Shown: positions 26,294-34,915 of the stretch, piece by piece
How positions within the stretch are numbered: the stretch's first letter is position 1
Layout of the letters: each line of letters begins with the position of its first letter
Origin: JACMLC01 sp963720235
GTDB taxonomy: Bacteria > Acidobacteriota > Blastocatellia > Pyrinomonadales > Pyrinomonadaceae
Direction: 5' to 3'
DNA: 64,000 bases
NCBI GenBank assembly: GCA_963720235.1
Contig: OY970389.1
Coordinates: 1,302,001 to 1,366,000 of the forward strand
Program-made: the position numbers and the translations under genes
The notes under the pieces: model-generated
Told to the model about the DNA's origin: nothing
Database searches by the model: none
Seen by the model: only the letters and a program-made list of their open reading frames with translations

Positions 26294-26511
26294 AATTAAC
26301 CTGAGTTGCTAGATAGCAAACACGGTGCGGCTCTTGCCGCCCTGCTGTGCGGAAAGGCTTGCCTTTCCGTGACATCGTCTCTCAACTTCTAGCGGCTATG
26401 CCGCACCTGAGGCGCAGCCTCAGGGAGATAAAAAGAGGGCTAACGGTAAGTCGGAGACTTACCGCACAGCAGGGCGGCAAGAGCCGCATGACTGGCAACT
26501 TGGGTTAATTA
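26294..26511. repeat. Nested multi-hairpin element
   Basis: Outer arms 26326-26352 and 26462-26488 are perfectly complementary over 27 bp, and the outer flanks (26294-26313 with 26491-26511) extend the stem imperfectly. Inside are four short perfect hairpins with tiny loops: 26351-26368 (GGAAAGGC stem), 26392-26404 (GCGGC stem), 26406-26424 (CCTGAGGC stem) and 26444-26464 (CGGTAAGTC stem). The first and last share a few bases with the outer arms. It fills the gap between the radical SAM gene and the first ATP synthase gene. There is no coding frame. Confidence 0.85.
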
Positions 26512-26522
26512 ATTTAATTTAA

Positions 26523-26738
26523 ATGTCTGAGAGAGAAGAGCAGGAAACGAATCGGAAGAGCGGGCTGGCTTATGCTGCGGCGGGGGCTCTATTTTTTACG
26601 GTCGCAATTTTTCTGGGCGTGGGATGGCTGCTGGATAGATGGCTTGGGACAAGCCCGTGGCTGCTGGTCGGCGGCGTGGTCTTGGGCTCCGGTCTTGGGC
26701 TTTACGAGTTTGTGCGGATTACTTCTAAGCTTTCCTGA
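26523..26738 (+). CDS. atpZ: AtpZ/AtpI-type small ATP synthase accessory protein
   Basis: A 71-residue protein with two membrane helices (about residues 14-34 and 43-63) and the GVGWLLDRWLGTSPWLLVGG turn typical of the small AtpZ-like family encoded ahead of F-type ATP synthase genes. It is thought to aid c-ring assembly or ion supply. It starts 12 nt after the multi-hairpin element and is followed by the larger AtpI-like gene. Confidence 0.75.
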   Translation: MSEREEQETNRKSGLAYAAAGALFFTVAIFLGVGWLLDRWLGTSPWLLVGGVVLGSGLGLYEFVRITSKLS

Positions 26739-26804
26739 AATTTAAACAAGCTGTCTGTAACTCGACAGGGCGCGTGTGCGTCGTGTAGAATTTCCTGCTT
26801 TGCT

Positions 26805-27236
26805 ATGAGTGAAATCGTGGACAGTGTGGGACAGGGTCGCGGTGCGTTTGCAGACGACGAAGAGGGCTTGGCCTTAGAGCGTCGTCTGTTGCGCAGCATG
26901 TATGTCTTGCTCCCTTTGGCCCTGCTGGTGAGCCTTTTGTTTGCGCCGTGGCGCGTGACGACGGGGTTGCTGTTGGGCGGGATTTTGTCTTTCTTCAATC
27001 ATCACTGGCTGCGCACTTCGCTGCGCGCGGTCTTTGGCGGAAACATTGAAGGAGTTAGGCCGCGACTGAATGCCGCGCGTTATGTTCTCAGATATTTTGT
27101 GATTGCTTCGGTTATCGCAGCCGCTTATATGTTCGGGCTGATTTCGATTCCGGCGACGCTCGCGGGCCTGTGCCTGTTCGTCGCGGCAGTGATGGTCGAA
27201 GCCTCTGTGCAATTATATTTCGCAATCGTTTATTGA
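26805..27236 (+). CDS. atpI: ATP synthase subunit I-like protein
   Basis: A 143-residue membrane protein with four helices (roughly residues 33-50, 52-68, 95-113 and 116-137) and the glycine-rich GLLLGGILSFFNHHWLRTSL segment found in the ATP-synt_I family. A soluble acidic N-terminus of 25 residues precedes the first helix. It lies between the AtpZ-like gene and atpB, the normal position for this chaperone of the F0 sector. Confidence 0.75.
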   Translation: MSEIVDSVGQGRGAFADDEEGLALERRLLRSMYVLLPLALLVSLLFAPWRVTTGLLLGGILSFFNHHWLRTSLRAVFGGNIEGVRPRLNAARYVLRYFVIASVIAAAYMFGLISIPATLAGLCLFVAAVMVEASVQLYFAIVY

Positions 27237-27251
27237 GAGGAAAATTAAACG

Positions 27252-28148
27252 ATGTTCCTGTTGCTCGCATCCGAAGGCGCGGCTGCGCACCATACGCCGG
27301 TTGTAGTCGAGTTCGTCAACAACTTAATCGGCAAGCCTTTGCATGAACTACAGATGAAGACCACGTATCCGATGTGGAAGACTTTCTTCGCCAAGTTCGG
27401 GACGACGCCGGAGGCTGTCTTCGGCGGGCCATATACGCCGGAGAATGCCGTGCCGTGGTACACGGTGATGTTTGTCATCGCGTGTATTTTGAGTGTCACG
27501 CTCATCTGGATTTTCAAAGGCAAGCTGTCTGAGGACGAGCCGGGCGGCGGACAGCAGACGCTCGAAGCATCTGTGCTGGCTATCAGGGGCATGCTGGTGG
27601 ATGTCGTCGGGCCGCATGGAATTAAATATTTTCCGGTGGTGATGACTTTCGCAGTGCTGATTATGGTCTCGAACCTGATGGCCTTCTTCCCGCTCTTCAT
27701 GTCGCCGACAGCCGCGACGAGCGTGACGTTTGCGCTCGGCATTTCATCCTTCGTTTATTACAACTACATCGGCGTTAAAGAGAATGGAATCCTGGGCCAC
27801 TTGAAACACTGGGCCGGGCCGCTGTGGTGGATTGCGCCGCTTATCTTTGTGATTGAGTTGGTCGGAAATTTTGTGCGCCCGTTATCGCTTGGGCTGCGTC
27901 TCTTCGGCAACATGTTTGCAGACGAAGCTGTGGCGGCGAATATCGCAGGGCTTGCTCCGCCTTACACGCAGTGGGTTGTGCCTGTGTTCCTGATGCCACT
28001 TGGATTGTTCGTGGCTTTCATACAGACTTTTGTTTTCGTGCTTCTGTCAATGGTTTATCTCAGCGAAGTTTCGCATCCGCCGCATGATGACCACGAGCAT
28101 CACGGCGTGGCCGCGCACGCTGATGACAACGTAGTTGTGCCAGCTTAA
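27252..28148 (+). CDS. atpB: ATP synthase F0 subunit a
   Basis: A 298-residue subunit a. The essential arginine is in PLSLGLRLFGNMFADE, and the last helix (FVAFIQTFVFVLLSMVYLSEV) carries the conserved Gln. The N-terminal extramembrane part (about residues 1-70) is longer than in enterobacteria, and the C-terminus is His-rich (HPPHDDHEHHGVAAH). GAGAGGAAA precedes the ATG. It forms the ion half-channels against the c-ring encoded next. Confidence 0.93.
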   Translation: MFLLLASEGAAAHHTPVVVEFVNNLIGKPLHELQMKTTYPMWKTFFAKFGTTPEAVFGGPYTPENAVPWYTVMFVIACILSVTLIWIFKGKLSEDEPGGGQQTLEASVLAIRGMLVDVVGPHGIKYFPVVMTFAVLIMVSNLMAFFPLFMSPTAATSVTFALGISSFVYYNYIGVKENGILGHLKHWAGPLWWIAPLIFVIELVGNFVRPLSLGLRLFGNMFADEAVAANIAGLAPPYTQWVVPVFLMPLGLFVAFIQTFVFVLLSMVYLSEVSHPPHDDHEHHGVAAHADDNVVVPA

Positions 28149-28478
28149 CTTTTATTTTTTATCCGGCTGACACTGAAATGCCGCGCTCTTGAGCGATGCC
28201 GTGCACGCGCGCACGCACACGTTAAGGCGCACATCAATTAAAGCAAGCATCAAGAGAGGCCACAGCAAGAGAGCAGCAGATTCGGACGCGCGTTATAAGC
28301 TGGACGAAGTTTTGCAGAAAACGAAAACTTCGGCAGGCTTGCAAGGCAGGAGCGTCGTTGTAAGAGGGGCGGCGAATACCGTTTGTGAGCGAAATCATCA
28401 TCAAGTCGTCCGAACAGTTGTGAAGTCTTGCAAAGCCTCCTTCAGAGCTTTCCAAAAAAACCTTCAGGGAGAATGAAG
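28149..28478. other. Long leader between atpB and atpE
   Basis: No convincing gene. A 95-codon plus-strand frame (28189-28476) has no family resemblance, is extremely basic, and ends inside the atpE leader. The gap is unusually long for adjacent F0 genes; a promoter or RNA leader setting the high c-subunit dose is possible, but no clear -35/-10 pair or terminator was seen. Confidence 0.55.
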
Positions 28479-28802
28479 ATGCGTAAACTCAGATTTCTTT
28501 TTTTCAGCTTAGTGGGCTTGCTGGCGACTGCCGCGCCCGCACTGGCGCAGGCCACACAGGCCGTCGCCGCAGATAATGAATCGAGCGTTAACAAGTATCG
28601 CGCGATTGCCATCGGCTTTGGCTTTGCCATCGCCGCAGGTCTCGGCGCTCTGGGCCAATCGCGGATTGCCGCTTCGGCAGTCGAAGGCGCGGCGCGCAAT
28701 CCGGGTGCAGCCGGTCGTATTCAGACGATGATGATTCTCGGCCTCGCGCTGATTGAATCGCTCGTGCTCTTCGCACTGCTCGTCGTGTTCGCGAGAGTTT
28801 AA
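28479..28802 (+). CDS. atpE: ATP synthase F0 subunit c with signal-like N-terminus
   Basis: A 107-residue subunit c, longer than the usual 70-85 because of an N-terminal leader (LRFLFFSLVGLLATAAPALAQA) that looks like a cleavable signal peptide. Helix 1 has the Gly-rich run GFAIAAGLGALGQ, the polar loop reads EGAARNPGAAG, and helix 2 carries the ion-binding glutamate in ALIESLVLF. The Gln in GLGALGQ and the Glu-Ser pair are residues that also occur in sodium-binding c-rings. Start 28479 is 6 nt after an alternative ATG at 28473. No atpF, H, A, G, D or C follow. Confidence 0.92.
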   Translation: MRKLRFLFFSLVGLLATAAPALAQATQAVAADNESSVNKYRAIAIGFGFAIAAGLGALGQSRIAASAVEGAARNPGAAGRIQTMMILGLALIESLVLFALLVVFARV

Positions 28803-28818
28803 GTATAAGCGGGAGAAG

Positions 28819-28883
28819 TTTCCCGCAAAGGCGCAAAGACGCAAAGAAAAGATTCAAGCTCTTCTTTGCGCCTTTGCGGGAGA
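28819..28883. repeat. Intergenic tandem-unit hairpin, GCAAAG class (after atpE)
   Basis: Arms 28819-28851 and 28861-28883 with GGCGCAAAG units and a short loop. It lies 16 nt after the atpE stop. Confidence 0.83.
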
Positions 28884-29094
28884 TTTTATGTACGCTTTCT
28901 TGTGCTTTAGCGTATCACGGTGATACGCGGAAAGCTGTCATAACTTCAATAAATCCGCCAAATTGCAGCAATCAGGTTTTGTTTTAACTGGCATACACCT
29001 TGCGAATAATTCAAAAAGTAAAATCTCTCTGACATCCCCTTATGCAATGCTCCCTCGAAGTGAGAATAAAAAATCAAATGAGAGGAACAAAGAG

Positions 29095-30270
29095 ATGAAG
29101 AAAATAATTGATGTGAAGAAAATAATTTTAGCGATTTTGTTGACACTGCTACTGGCCGGAGTGGCTGTCGGAGATACTGTTTACTTGCGCGACGGGCGTT
29201 CCGTGCGCGGGACTGTCTTAGGCTTTATCGGCGGCAGATTCGCCGTCCGACTTGAGCAGAGATTTGAATCAACCGATAGAAGACAGGTAAGTCAAAACGG
29301 CGAGATAGTCTTTTTTCGTCCGCGCGAAATCGAGCGCATAGAGATTGATGGTCGCTCACTTGAAGAAGCACGGTATCGCACGCGGCGTGTGAGCGTAGAG
29401 CTTGGGCCAAACTGGATTGATAGCGGCGTGGATGTCAGGCGCGGCGACCGCGTGCAGGTCACTGCGTCAGGCACAATCATCGCCGGGCGCACGCGCATCA
29501 CTCCCGATGGACTGCGTACGACAGACCCGTATGCTCCTTCGCCGCGTTCTGCCGAAGGCACTTTGATTGGAGCTATCAGCAATGACCCGAACGCCCCGAT
29601 TATAGAATTGGGACTGAGCCGCGAGTTTGTCGCAGACCGCGACGGGCGTTTGTATCTGACTCCGAATCGCAGCTCTTACACGGACGCGCGCGGCGCGTTT
29701 GATGTGCAGATTCGCACAGAGCTTGATTTAAGATCGCGCAACACGGGCTCGACTGCGAGCCGCACGGATGATGAAGCGGACGAGTTTGATCCGTTCGGCA
29801 CACAGGAGAGCGCAACACCTGCGCCTGCGCGTCGTCGTCGCACTGCGGGAGGCAATCCAAATAATCCAACGAATACTTCCGGCATCAACCCGACGCTGGA
29901 AAAGTCCATCAGCATTCTCGGCACATCTCGCGGCACGGACACAGGGATTGATTTGGTTGCTGGAGACCGCGTGCAGATAACTGCGAGCGGGACGGTCATC
30001 GCGGGACAGCGCGCAGGCTCTGTCGGGCCGGACGGCGGGCGCGTCGGTGTGATTAGCGCGTATCCTGTGCCGAGCGTCGGCGTCGGTGCGTTAATCGGCT
30101 ACATACGTCTTCCAAATGGTCAGGCCGGCACGCCTTTCGTCATCGGCAGCCAGAACACTCTGACGGCTGAGACGGACGGGCGACTGTTCCTGCTCGTCAA
30201 CGACGATAACTACCGCGACAATAGCGGCAGCTTCACAGTCAGGTTGGTCTATCCGAACAAGGACTTATAA
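29095..30270 (+). CDS. Exported protein with two LecA-like beta domains
   Basis: A 391-residue protein with a signal peptide (about residues 1-24, IILAILLTLLLAGVAVG) and an N-terminal small beta domain (YLRDGRSVRGTVLGF). Two related domains follow, at about residues 95-215 and 265-390. Each opens with ID(S/T)G(V/I)D(V/L) then GDRVQ(V/I)TASGT(V/I)IAG, and each ends with RLYL or RLFLLVNDDNYRDN, resembling the galactophilic lectin LecA fold. Start 29095 is chosen for GAGAGG at 29079-29084 region and the signal peptide. Probably a cell-surface or periplasmic carbohydrate-binding protein; ligand unknown. Confidence 0.72.
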   Translation: MKKIIDVKKIILAILLTLLLAGVAVGDTVYLRDGRSVRGTVLGFIGGRFAVRLEQRFESTDRRQVSQNGEIVFFRPREIERIEIDGRSLEEARYRTRRVSVELGPNWIDSGVDVRRGDRVQVTASGTIIAGRTRITPDGLRTTDPYAPSPRSAEGTLIGAISNDPNAPIIELGLSREFVADRDGRLYLTPNRSSYTDARGAFDVQIRTELDLRSRNTGSTASRTDDEADEFDPFGTQESATPAPARRRRTAGGNPNNPTNTSGINPTLEKSISILGTSRGTDTGIDLVAGDRVQITASGTVIAGQRAGSVGPDGGRVGVISAYPVPSVGVGALIGYIRLPNGQAGTPFVIGSQNTLTAETDGRLFLLVNDDNYRDNSGSFTVRLVYPNKDL

Positions 30271-30275
30271 AGAAG

Positions 30276-30349
30276 TCTCCCGCAAAGGCGCAAAGACGCA
30301 AAGAAAACTATGTAAGCTTTCCTTTGCGTCTTTGCGCCTTTGCGGGAAA
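30276..30349. repeat. Intergenic tandem-unit hairpin, GCAAAG class (convergent gap)
   Basis: Arms 30276-30306 and 30317-30349 with a 10-nt loop. It lies 6 nt after the LecA-like gene and 12 nt from the end of the convergent metallothionein gene. Confidence 0.85.
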
Positions 30350-30361
30350 TTGTCTTCTAAG

Positions 30362-30514
30362 TTAAATATCGCCTTCGCAGGCAGGATGCCCGCAGTCGCA
30401 GTCAATCGTTGCTGTGCCGCCTGCGCCCTGACAACTCGCGCTGCAATAATCGTTATCTTTATCCACAGCGCAACTGCACGCCGGATGTTTACAAGTCTTT
30501 TGTTCGTCAGCCAC
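30362..30514 (-). CDS. Metallothionein-like protein, 50 residues
   Basis: Read on the minus strand from GTG 30514, this frame gives a 50-residue protein with eight cysteines and two histidines. The pattern is KTCKHPACSCAV, then YCSASCQ, then DCDCGHPACEG. This is the arrangement of short bacterial metallothioneins, which bind zinc, cadmium or copper in a Cys/His cluster. GGGGG 8 nt upstream gives a good ribosome site and explains the GTG start. It is convergent with the LecA-like gene and divergent from the kinase gene. Confidence 0.78.
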   Translation of the reverse strand: MADEQKTCKHPACSCAVDKDNDYCSASCQGAGGTATIDCDCGHPACEGDI

Positions 30515-30553
30515 TACTATGACCCCCGTTTTGGAAATTGAAAGAGAGAACAG

Positions 30554-30582
30554 TTTTTATGCCAACTCGGTTGACGAGTCAA
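30554..30582 (-). promoter_or_regulatory. Candidate promoter of the metallothionein gene
   Basis: On the minus strand TTGACT (30577-30582) and TAAAAA (30554-30559) are 17 nt apart, about 40 nt before the GTG start. The -35 region lies within a short inverted repeat, TTGAC-GA-GTCAA, which could serve a repressor such as a metal sensor; that is inference. Confidence 0.4.
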
Positions 30583-30719
30583 GCGGATTTAAACTTTTGT
30601 CCTGCCCTTCGCGGAAAAGAGATGTCATTGAGCTTGTCCTTCATCATATACCTTTTACCTTTTGACTTTGTCTGTGATACGCTCAGGCATACTCTACGAT
30701 AACTGTTCGAGGCGAATGC

Positions 30720-32444
30720 GTGCCGATGAAGAAATGTCCGAGGTGTGGCAAGGAATATAAAGACGCGAACACGTTGTGTCCGGCTGACGGCGCGGTGTTG
30801 GAAAAGACTGTGGACGAACTGGTCGGCAAGACGCTCGCCGGAAAATATCGCATCGAAGATTTTTTGAGCGAAGGCGGGATGGGTACTGTCTATCGCGCGA
30901 CGCACATTTTGATGGACAAGACAGTCGCCATCAAAGTCCTGCATCCATCGCTCGCAGCAGACGACAAAATCGTCGCGCGCTTTTCCAGAGAGGCCAGAGC
31001 CGCCTCGCGCATCTCACACCCGCACGCACTGAACGTCACAGACTTTGGCGAAGACGAGGACGGAGTCGTCTTTCTCGTCATGGAATTCTTGAACGGCCCG
31101 ACGCTCAAAGAGGTGATACGCAGCGTTGGCCCTATGCCTTTGCCGCGCGTGGTCGAGATTATGCGACAGGTGTGCGGCGCGCTCGAAGCGGCTCACGCGG
31201 AAAACGTCGTCCACAGAGATTTGAAGAGCGACAACATCATGTTGTTAGATGTCGGCGGCGGCGACTGGTTGAAGGTGCTCGACTTTGGCATCGCCAAGAT
31301 TCAGGAGACGGATGGGAAAGACCCAGAACTGACCGCGCCGAATCTGATTATCGGGACGCCGCAATACATGTCGCCCGAACAATGCTCGCAGGCTTCGGAG
31401 ATAGATTCGCGCTCGGACATCTATTCGCTCGGCGTGATTCTCTATGAAATGCTCGCGGGCCATGTGCCGTTCTCTGCCGAGTCTCCGACCGCAGTAATGA
31501 TGAAGCACTTGCAGGAAGAGCCGCCAAACCTGCTCGAAGAGCGCAGCGATTTGCCGCAGCAGGTCGCAGAAGTTGTCACGCGCGCACTCGCCAAACGTCC
31601 CGAAGATCGTTTTCAGACGGTGGCTGATTTGAGCGAAGGTCTGGCACACGCCGCCGAAGCGGAAGTGACCGGTGAAGTTTCGACTGGAACCGGGACAGAG
31701 CAGATAGAGCGCAACACGCATCGCATAGTCGTCCCGACCGGAAACAATGAAGCTCCGCGCACGACCATCGAAGATGATTATGATGAAGAGACGGTTGTGC
31801 GTCCGAGTCCGGCGATTGCGGCTGCGCCTGTGGAGTATGAAACGGTCGCGCCGCCGCCTGCTCCTGCCGCAAATTCCAATTCATGGAAGATGGCGCTCAT
31901 CGCTCTCGTTGGCTTGCTTGTCATCGGCGCAGTTGTATATGGCTTCATAGCCAGCAGGCAAAACACAAACGAGCAGCAGACGCCGCCCCTGACGCCTGAC
32001 CCGAACAGCCAGCCTGTGCAAACAACCGCGCCGCCGACAGGACAGAGCGAGCAGGGCATCGCGCCCAACGTGCCTTCGACAAACGCGAACGCAAACGCAA
32101 ACGCGAATACCAATCCTTCAAACACGAATCAGAACACGAACACGGAGCCTCCGCCACCGCCGGGCGAAGGCAACGCGAACGGCAACGACAACTCGCAGCA
32201 GAACAATAATTCGGACGTGCCGCCACCGCCTCCGTCAAATTCCAATACCAACACAAATCCGAGCGGCACGCCGACGCCGCAGGCGACTCCGCCAAAAGTG
32301 GATGTGGACGAGCCGCCGCCGCTTCCTTCGCCCACGACGCGAATGCAAAAGCGTCCGCAAAGAGCCGCGCCCGCATCATCTCCCACAACAGAGAGCGGAG
32401 GCGGTGCGCCGCAGCAGTCCGGCGGCAATCTCCCAAACCAGTAA
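30720..32444 (+). CDS. Membrane Ser/Thr protein kinase with zinc-ribbon and Asn/Pro-rich tail
   Basis: A 574-residue Hanks-type kinase. A short zinc ribbon (CPRCGKEYKDANTLCPADG, residues 5-23) is followed by the kinase domain at about residues 40-310: EGGMGTVYRA loop, AIKVL lysine, HRDLKSDNIML catalytic loop, DFGIAKI, and APE-like MSPEQ. One transmembrane helix lies at about residues 388-410. The outside tail of 160 residues is low complexity, with Asn-Ala and Asn-Thr repeats and Pro runs. Start GTG 30720 or ATG 30726. No extracellular sensor domain of known type is seen. Confidence 0.9.
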   Translation: MPMKKCPRCGKEYKDANTLCPADGAVLEKTVDELVGKTLAGKYRIEDFLSEGGMGTVYRATHILMDKTVAIKVLHPSLAADDKIVARFSREARAASRISHPHALNVTDFGEDEDGVVFLVMEFLNGPTLKEVIRSVGPMPLPRVVEIMRQVCGALEAAHAENVVHRDLKSDNIMLLDVGGGDWLKVLDFGIAKIQETDGKDPELTAPNLIIGTPQYMSPEQCSQASEIDSRSDIYSLGVILYEMLAGHVPFSAESPTAVMMKHLQEEPPNLLEERSDLPQQVAEVVTRALAKRPEDRFQTVADLSEGLAHAAEAEVTGEVSTGTGTEQIERNTHRIVVPTGNNEAPRTTIEDDYDEETVVRPSPAIAAAPVEYETVAPPPAPAANSNSWKMALIALVGLLVIGAVVYGFIASRQNTNEQQTPPLTPDPNSQPVQTTAPPTGQSEQGIAPNVPSTNANANANANTNPSNTNQNTNTEPPPPPGEGNANGNDNSQQNNNSDVPPPPPSNSNTNTNPSGTPTPQATPPKVDVDEPPPLPSPTTRMQKRPQRAAPASSPTTESGGGAPQQSGGNLPNQ

Positions 32445-32448
32445 ATCT

Positions 32449-32559
32449 GCCACAGAGACACAGAGGCACAGAGACGAAAAGGTAAAAGTGAAGAAGCGGT
32501 AATCGCTTTGTCCTCACTTTTACCTTTTTCCTTTCTCTGTGTCTCTCTTCCTCTGTGGC
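32449..32559. repeat. Intergenic tandem-unit hairpin, CAGAGACA class (convergent gap)
   Basis: The left arm (32449-32491) contains CACAGAGACACAGAGGCA-type units plus GGTAAAAGTGA, and the right arm (32513-32559) is the complement with two small bulges. It fills the whole gap between the kinase gene and convergent lpxK; its last base abuts the lpxK stop codon. Confidence 0.85.
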
Positions 32560-33617
32560 TATTTGTTCGTAGTCACTTTTAGCATCTGCACGATTTTTTC
32601 TTCATCGTCAAAGGCGACATCAATCTCAACTACATAACAGGGAAGCTCAAAGCGCAGGCCGCGAAGCTTGACAGCATCCTTCGCGGTTGTCACAAGCGAC
32701 TGCGCGCCGTGACTTTTCGCCTCAGCAATCAACTCGTCTATCTCGCTCTGCGTGTAGATGTGATGGTCTGGAAAACTTTTTGTGTGGGCCAGAGTTTGTC
32801 CGTCAACTCTGAGGTGCGCGAAAAAAGCCTGCGGATTGCCGAGCGCGCAGAAGGCCATGACGGGTTGCGGAAGAGATTCGGAGACAGCATTTCTTTCATC
32901 AAGCAAATTGTCGGAGAGCCTGCGCACGCGAACTGTGCGCGCCTCAGAGAGCAGCACGGGCCGCCCGCCGCTCAAACGTTCAAGCTCTGCGCGCAGGCTC
33001 TCAATGTCCGATGCCAGATTAGCGCGTGTGATAATCACTGCGTCTGCGCGCGTGAGTCCACGAAGCGGTTCGCGCAGACGCCCGCGCGGCAACAGATGCC
33101 CGCCGCCAAAAGGATTCGTAGCATCAATCACTACCAGATTCAGGTCGCGCGCGATTGAGAGATGCTGGAAACCGTCGTCGAGGATAAAGACGCTGCTCTT
33201 AAAATTTTCTCTGGCCCAACGCGCGGCTGAAACGCGATTAGCATTGCTGATGATGACAGCCTGGCCCTCAAGCATCTCTGCCAGCAGGCGCGGCTCGTCG
33301 CCTCCTTCTCTCGCACTGGCGAGCACACTCGCGCCATCAGAAACCAAAACCTGTGCAGAAGGATTGTCGCGCCCGTAACCTCTGGTGAGGATACAAACCT
33401 TCTGGCCCGTCTCTGCGAGATGGCGCGCGAGCCACGCGACGAGCGGCGTTTTTCCAGTCCCGCCCGTCGTGAGGTTGCCGACGCTGATGACCGGCGCATC
33501 AACACGCTCTGTGGCGAGCGTACCCGTGCGATAGAGCATCAGCCGCGCACGCGTCGCCGCGCCATAAAGCGCGCTGAACGGCGCGAGAAGGATATTTTCG
33601 TGGCCCTTATTTTTCAT
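32559..33617 (-). CDS. lpxK: Tetraacyldisaccharide 4'-kinase
   Basis: A 352-residue inner-membrane enzyme that phosphorylates the lipid A disaccharide at position 4'. The N-terminal membrane-associated helix is followed by the P-loop GNLTTGGTGKTPLV, the RGYGRDN motif, DGGDEP-like EGGDEPRLLAE and the FILDDGFQH segment. ATG 33617 overlaps the end of waaA by 11 nt, indicating translational coupling of two lipopolysaccharide genes. Confidence 0.93.
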   Translation of the reverse strand: MKNKGHENILLAPFSALYGAATRARLMLYRTGTLATERVDAPVISVGNLTTGGTGKTPLVAWLARHLAETGQKVCILTRGYGRDNPSAQVLVSDGASVLASAREGGDEPRLLAEMLEGQAVIISNANRVSAARWARENFKSSVFILDDGFQHLSIARDLNLVVIDATNPFGGGHLLPRGRLREPLRGLTRADAVIITRANLASDIESLRAELERLSGGRPVLLSEARTVRVRRLSDNLLDERNAVSESLPQPVMAFCALGNPQAFFAHLRVDGQTLAHTKSFPDHHIYTQSEIDELIAEAKSHGAQSLVTTAKDAVKLRGLRFELPCYVVEIDVAFDDEEKIVQMLKVTTNK

Positions 33618-34914
33618 CCAGTATCAAGCGGAGCATTTCGATTGTGCGCTCAGTCGCGCCGCGATTCTGCTCTAATAGATGAAGCGCGCGTTTCGCCAGA
33701 GAGGTTTTGTGCTCTTCGTTAGCCAGCAAGGTTTTGAAAGCGGAAGCCAGCAGGGTCGCAGCCTCTTCCGCCGCGACAGGAGGAAGTTGAACGAGGGCTT
33801 CTGCCTGAGTGAAAGCGCGCATGATGGCCGCGAAGTTTTCCGTGTGCGCGCCCGTCACGATGCACGCGCCAGCCGCCGCAGGCTCAAGGACATTATGACC
33901 ACCAGTCGGCACGATGCTGCCGCCGACAAAGACAATCTCTGCGAGTGGATAGACGGCGCGCAACTCTCCGATGCTATCGAGCAGGATTGCATCGCTGACA
34001 GCATCGCTCTTATCAGGCACAGCAGAGCTTCTGGCCCACGCAAGGCCGGAAGCCTCAAGCAATGTGGCTGTCTCCGCGAAACGCTCCGGGTGGCGCGGCG
34101 CGATGAGCAGCCTGTGCTTCTGTGTTTGAGAGCCATCGTGAAGCTGCTTTAATGCCTCAAGCACGATTCGCTCTTCGGGTGCATGTGTGCTCGCGGCGAC
34201 TATCAGAGGCCGCCCGCTGCCAAAGTCAAATCGCTCACGGAACTTAGCTGTCAGAGCATTCTCGCTTGCGTTAATGCTCGCATCGAATTTGATATTGCCG
34301 GTGATTTTGACGCGCTCTTTTTGAAGACCGAGAGCGCGTATGCGTGCGGCATCAGCTTCCGTTTGCATGAGGGCCAGAGAGAGTCCACCGACGACGCGCT
34401 CGATGAAGCGGCGTATGAGGCGATAGCGGCGAAAAGATTTTTCCGAGAGCCTGCCGTTGACAATCGCTGTCTTGATATTGCGCCGCCTGCACTCGCGCAG
34501 GAATGTAGGCCACAGTTCCGTCTCCATGATGAGAACGGCTGCGGGATTGATGGCGCGCAAGGTGCGCCGCACAGTCCAGCCCCAATCGAAAGGGAAATAG
34601 AAGACGAGCGCAGCTTCATCACGAAAGACTTCGCGCGCGACGCGCTGGCCCGTCAGGGTGGTTGTTGAGACGACGAGTGTGTAAGCGGGAAAGCTGTTGC
34701 GAAGCTCACGCGCGAGAGGGCGCGCGGCCTGCGTCTCTCCGACCGAAACGCAGTGCAGCCAGATGACTTTTTGGTTCTTCCCTAAAAACGGCACGCGCCC
34801 CATGCGCTGGCCCAGACCCGCCACGTATTTTCCATGACGCAAGGCGTCGTAAACAAAACGCGGCAAGAGCGCGATGACGCCGATGGTCAGAAGGATGCTG
34901 TAGAGAAGATACAT
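33607..34914 (-). CDS. waaA: 3-deoxy-D-manno-octulosonic acid (Kdo) transferase
   Basis: A 435-residue GT30 enzyme that adds Kdo to lipid A. It has the N-terminal anchor (YLLYSILLTIGVIALLP) and the acceptor-domain motif VSVGETQAARPLARELR. ETELWPTFLRECRRRN, the donor-domain FVGGSIVPTGGHNVLEPAA and KTSLAKRAL at the end also fit. ATG 34914 is the natural start; codons upstream to 34944 come from the adjoining hairpin arm. It shows that the organism makes Kdo-containing lipopolysaccharide. Confidence 0.94.
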   Translation of the reverse strand: MYLLYSILLTIGVIALLPRFVYDALRHGKYVAGLGQRMGRVPFLGKNQKVIWLHCVSVGETQAARPLARELRNSFPAYTLVVSTTTLTGQRVAREVFRDEAALVFYFPFDWGWTVRRTLRAINPAAVLIMETELWPTFLRECRRRNIKTAIVNGRLSEKSFRRYRLIRRFIERVVGGLSLALMQTEADAARIRALGLQKERVKITGNIKFDASINASENALTAKFRERFDFGSGRPLIVAASTHAPEERIVLEALKQLHDGSQTQKHRLLIAPRHPERFAETATLLEASGLAWARSSAVPDKSDAVSDAILLDSIGELRAVYPLAEIVFVGGSIVPTGGHNVLEPAAAGACIVTGAHTENFAAIMRAFTQAEALVQLPPVAAEEAATLLASAFKTLLANEEHKTSLAKRALHLLEQNRGATERTIEMLRLILDEK

Positions 34915-34915
34915 A

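Noticed and set aside
28189..28476. 95-codon frame between atpB and atpE
   Set aside because: Extremely basic, no motif, and runs into the atpE leader; more likely untranslated leader.
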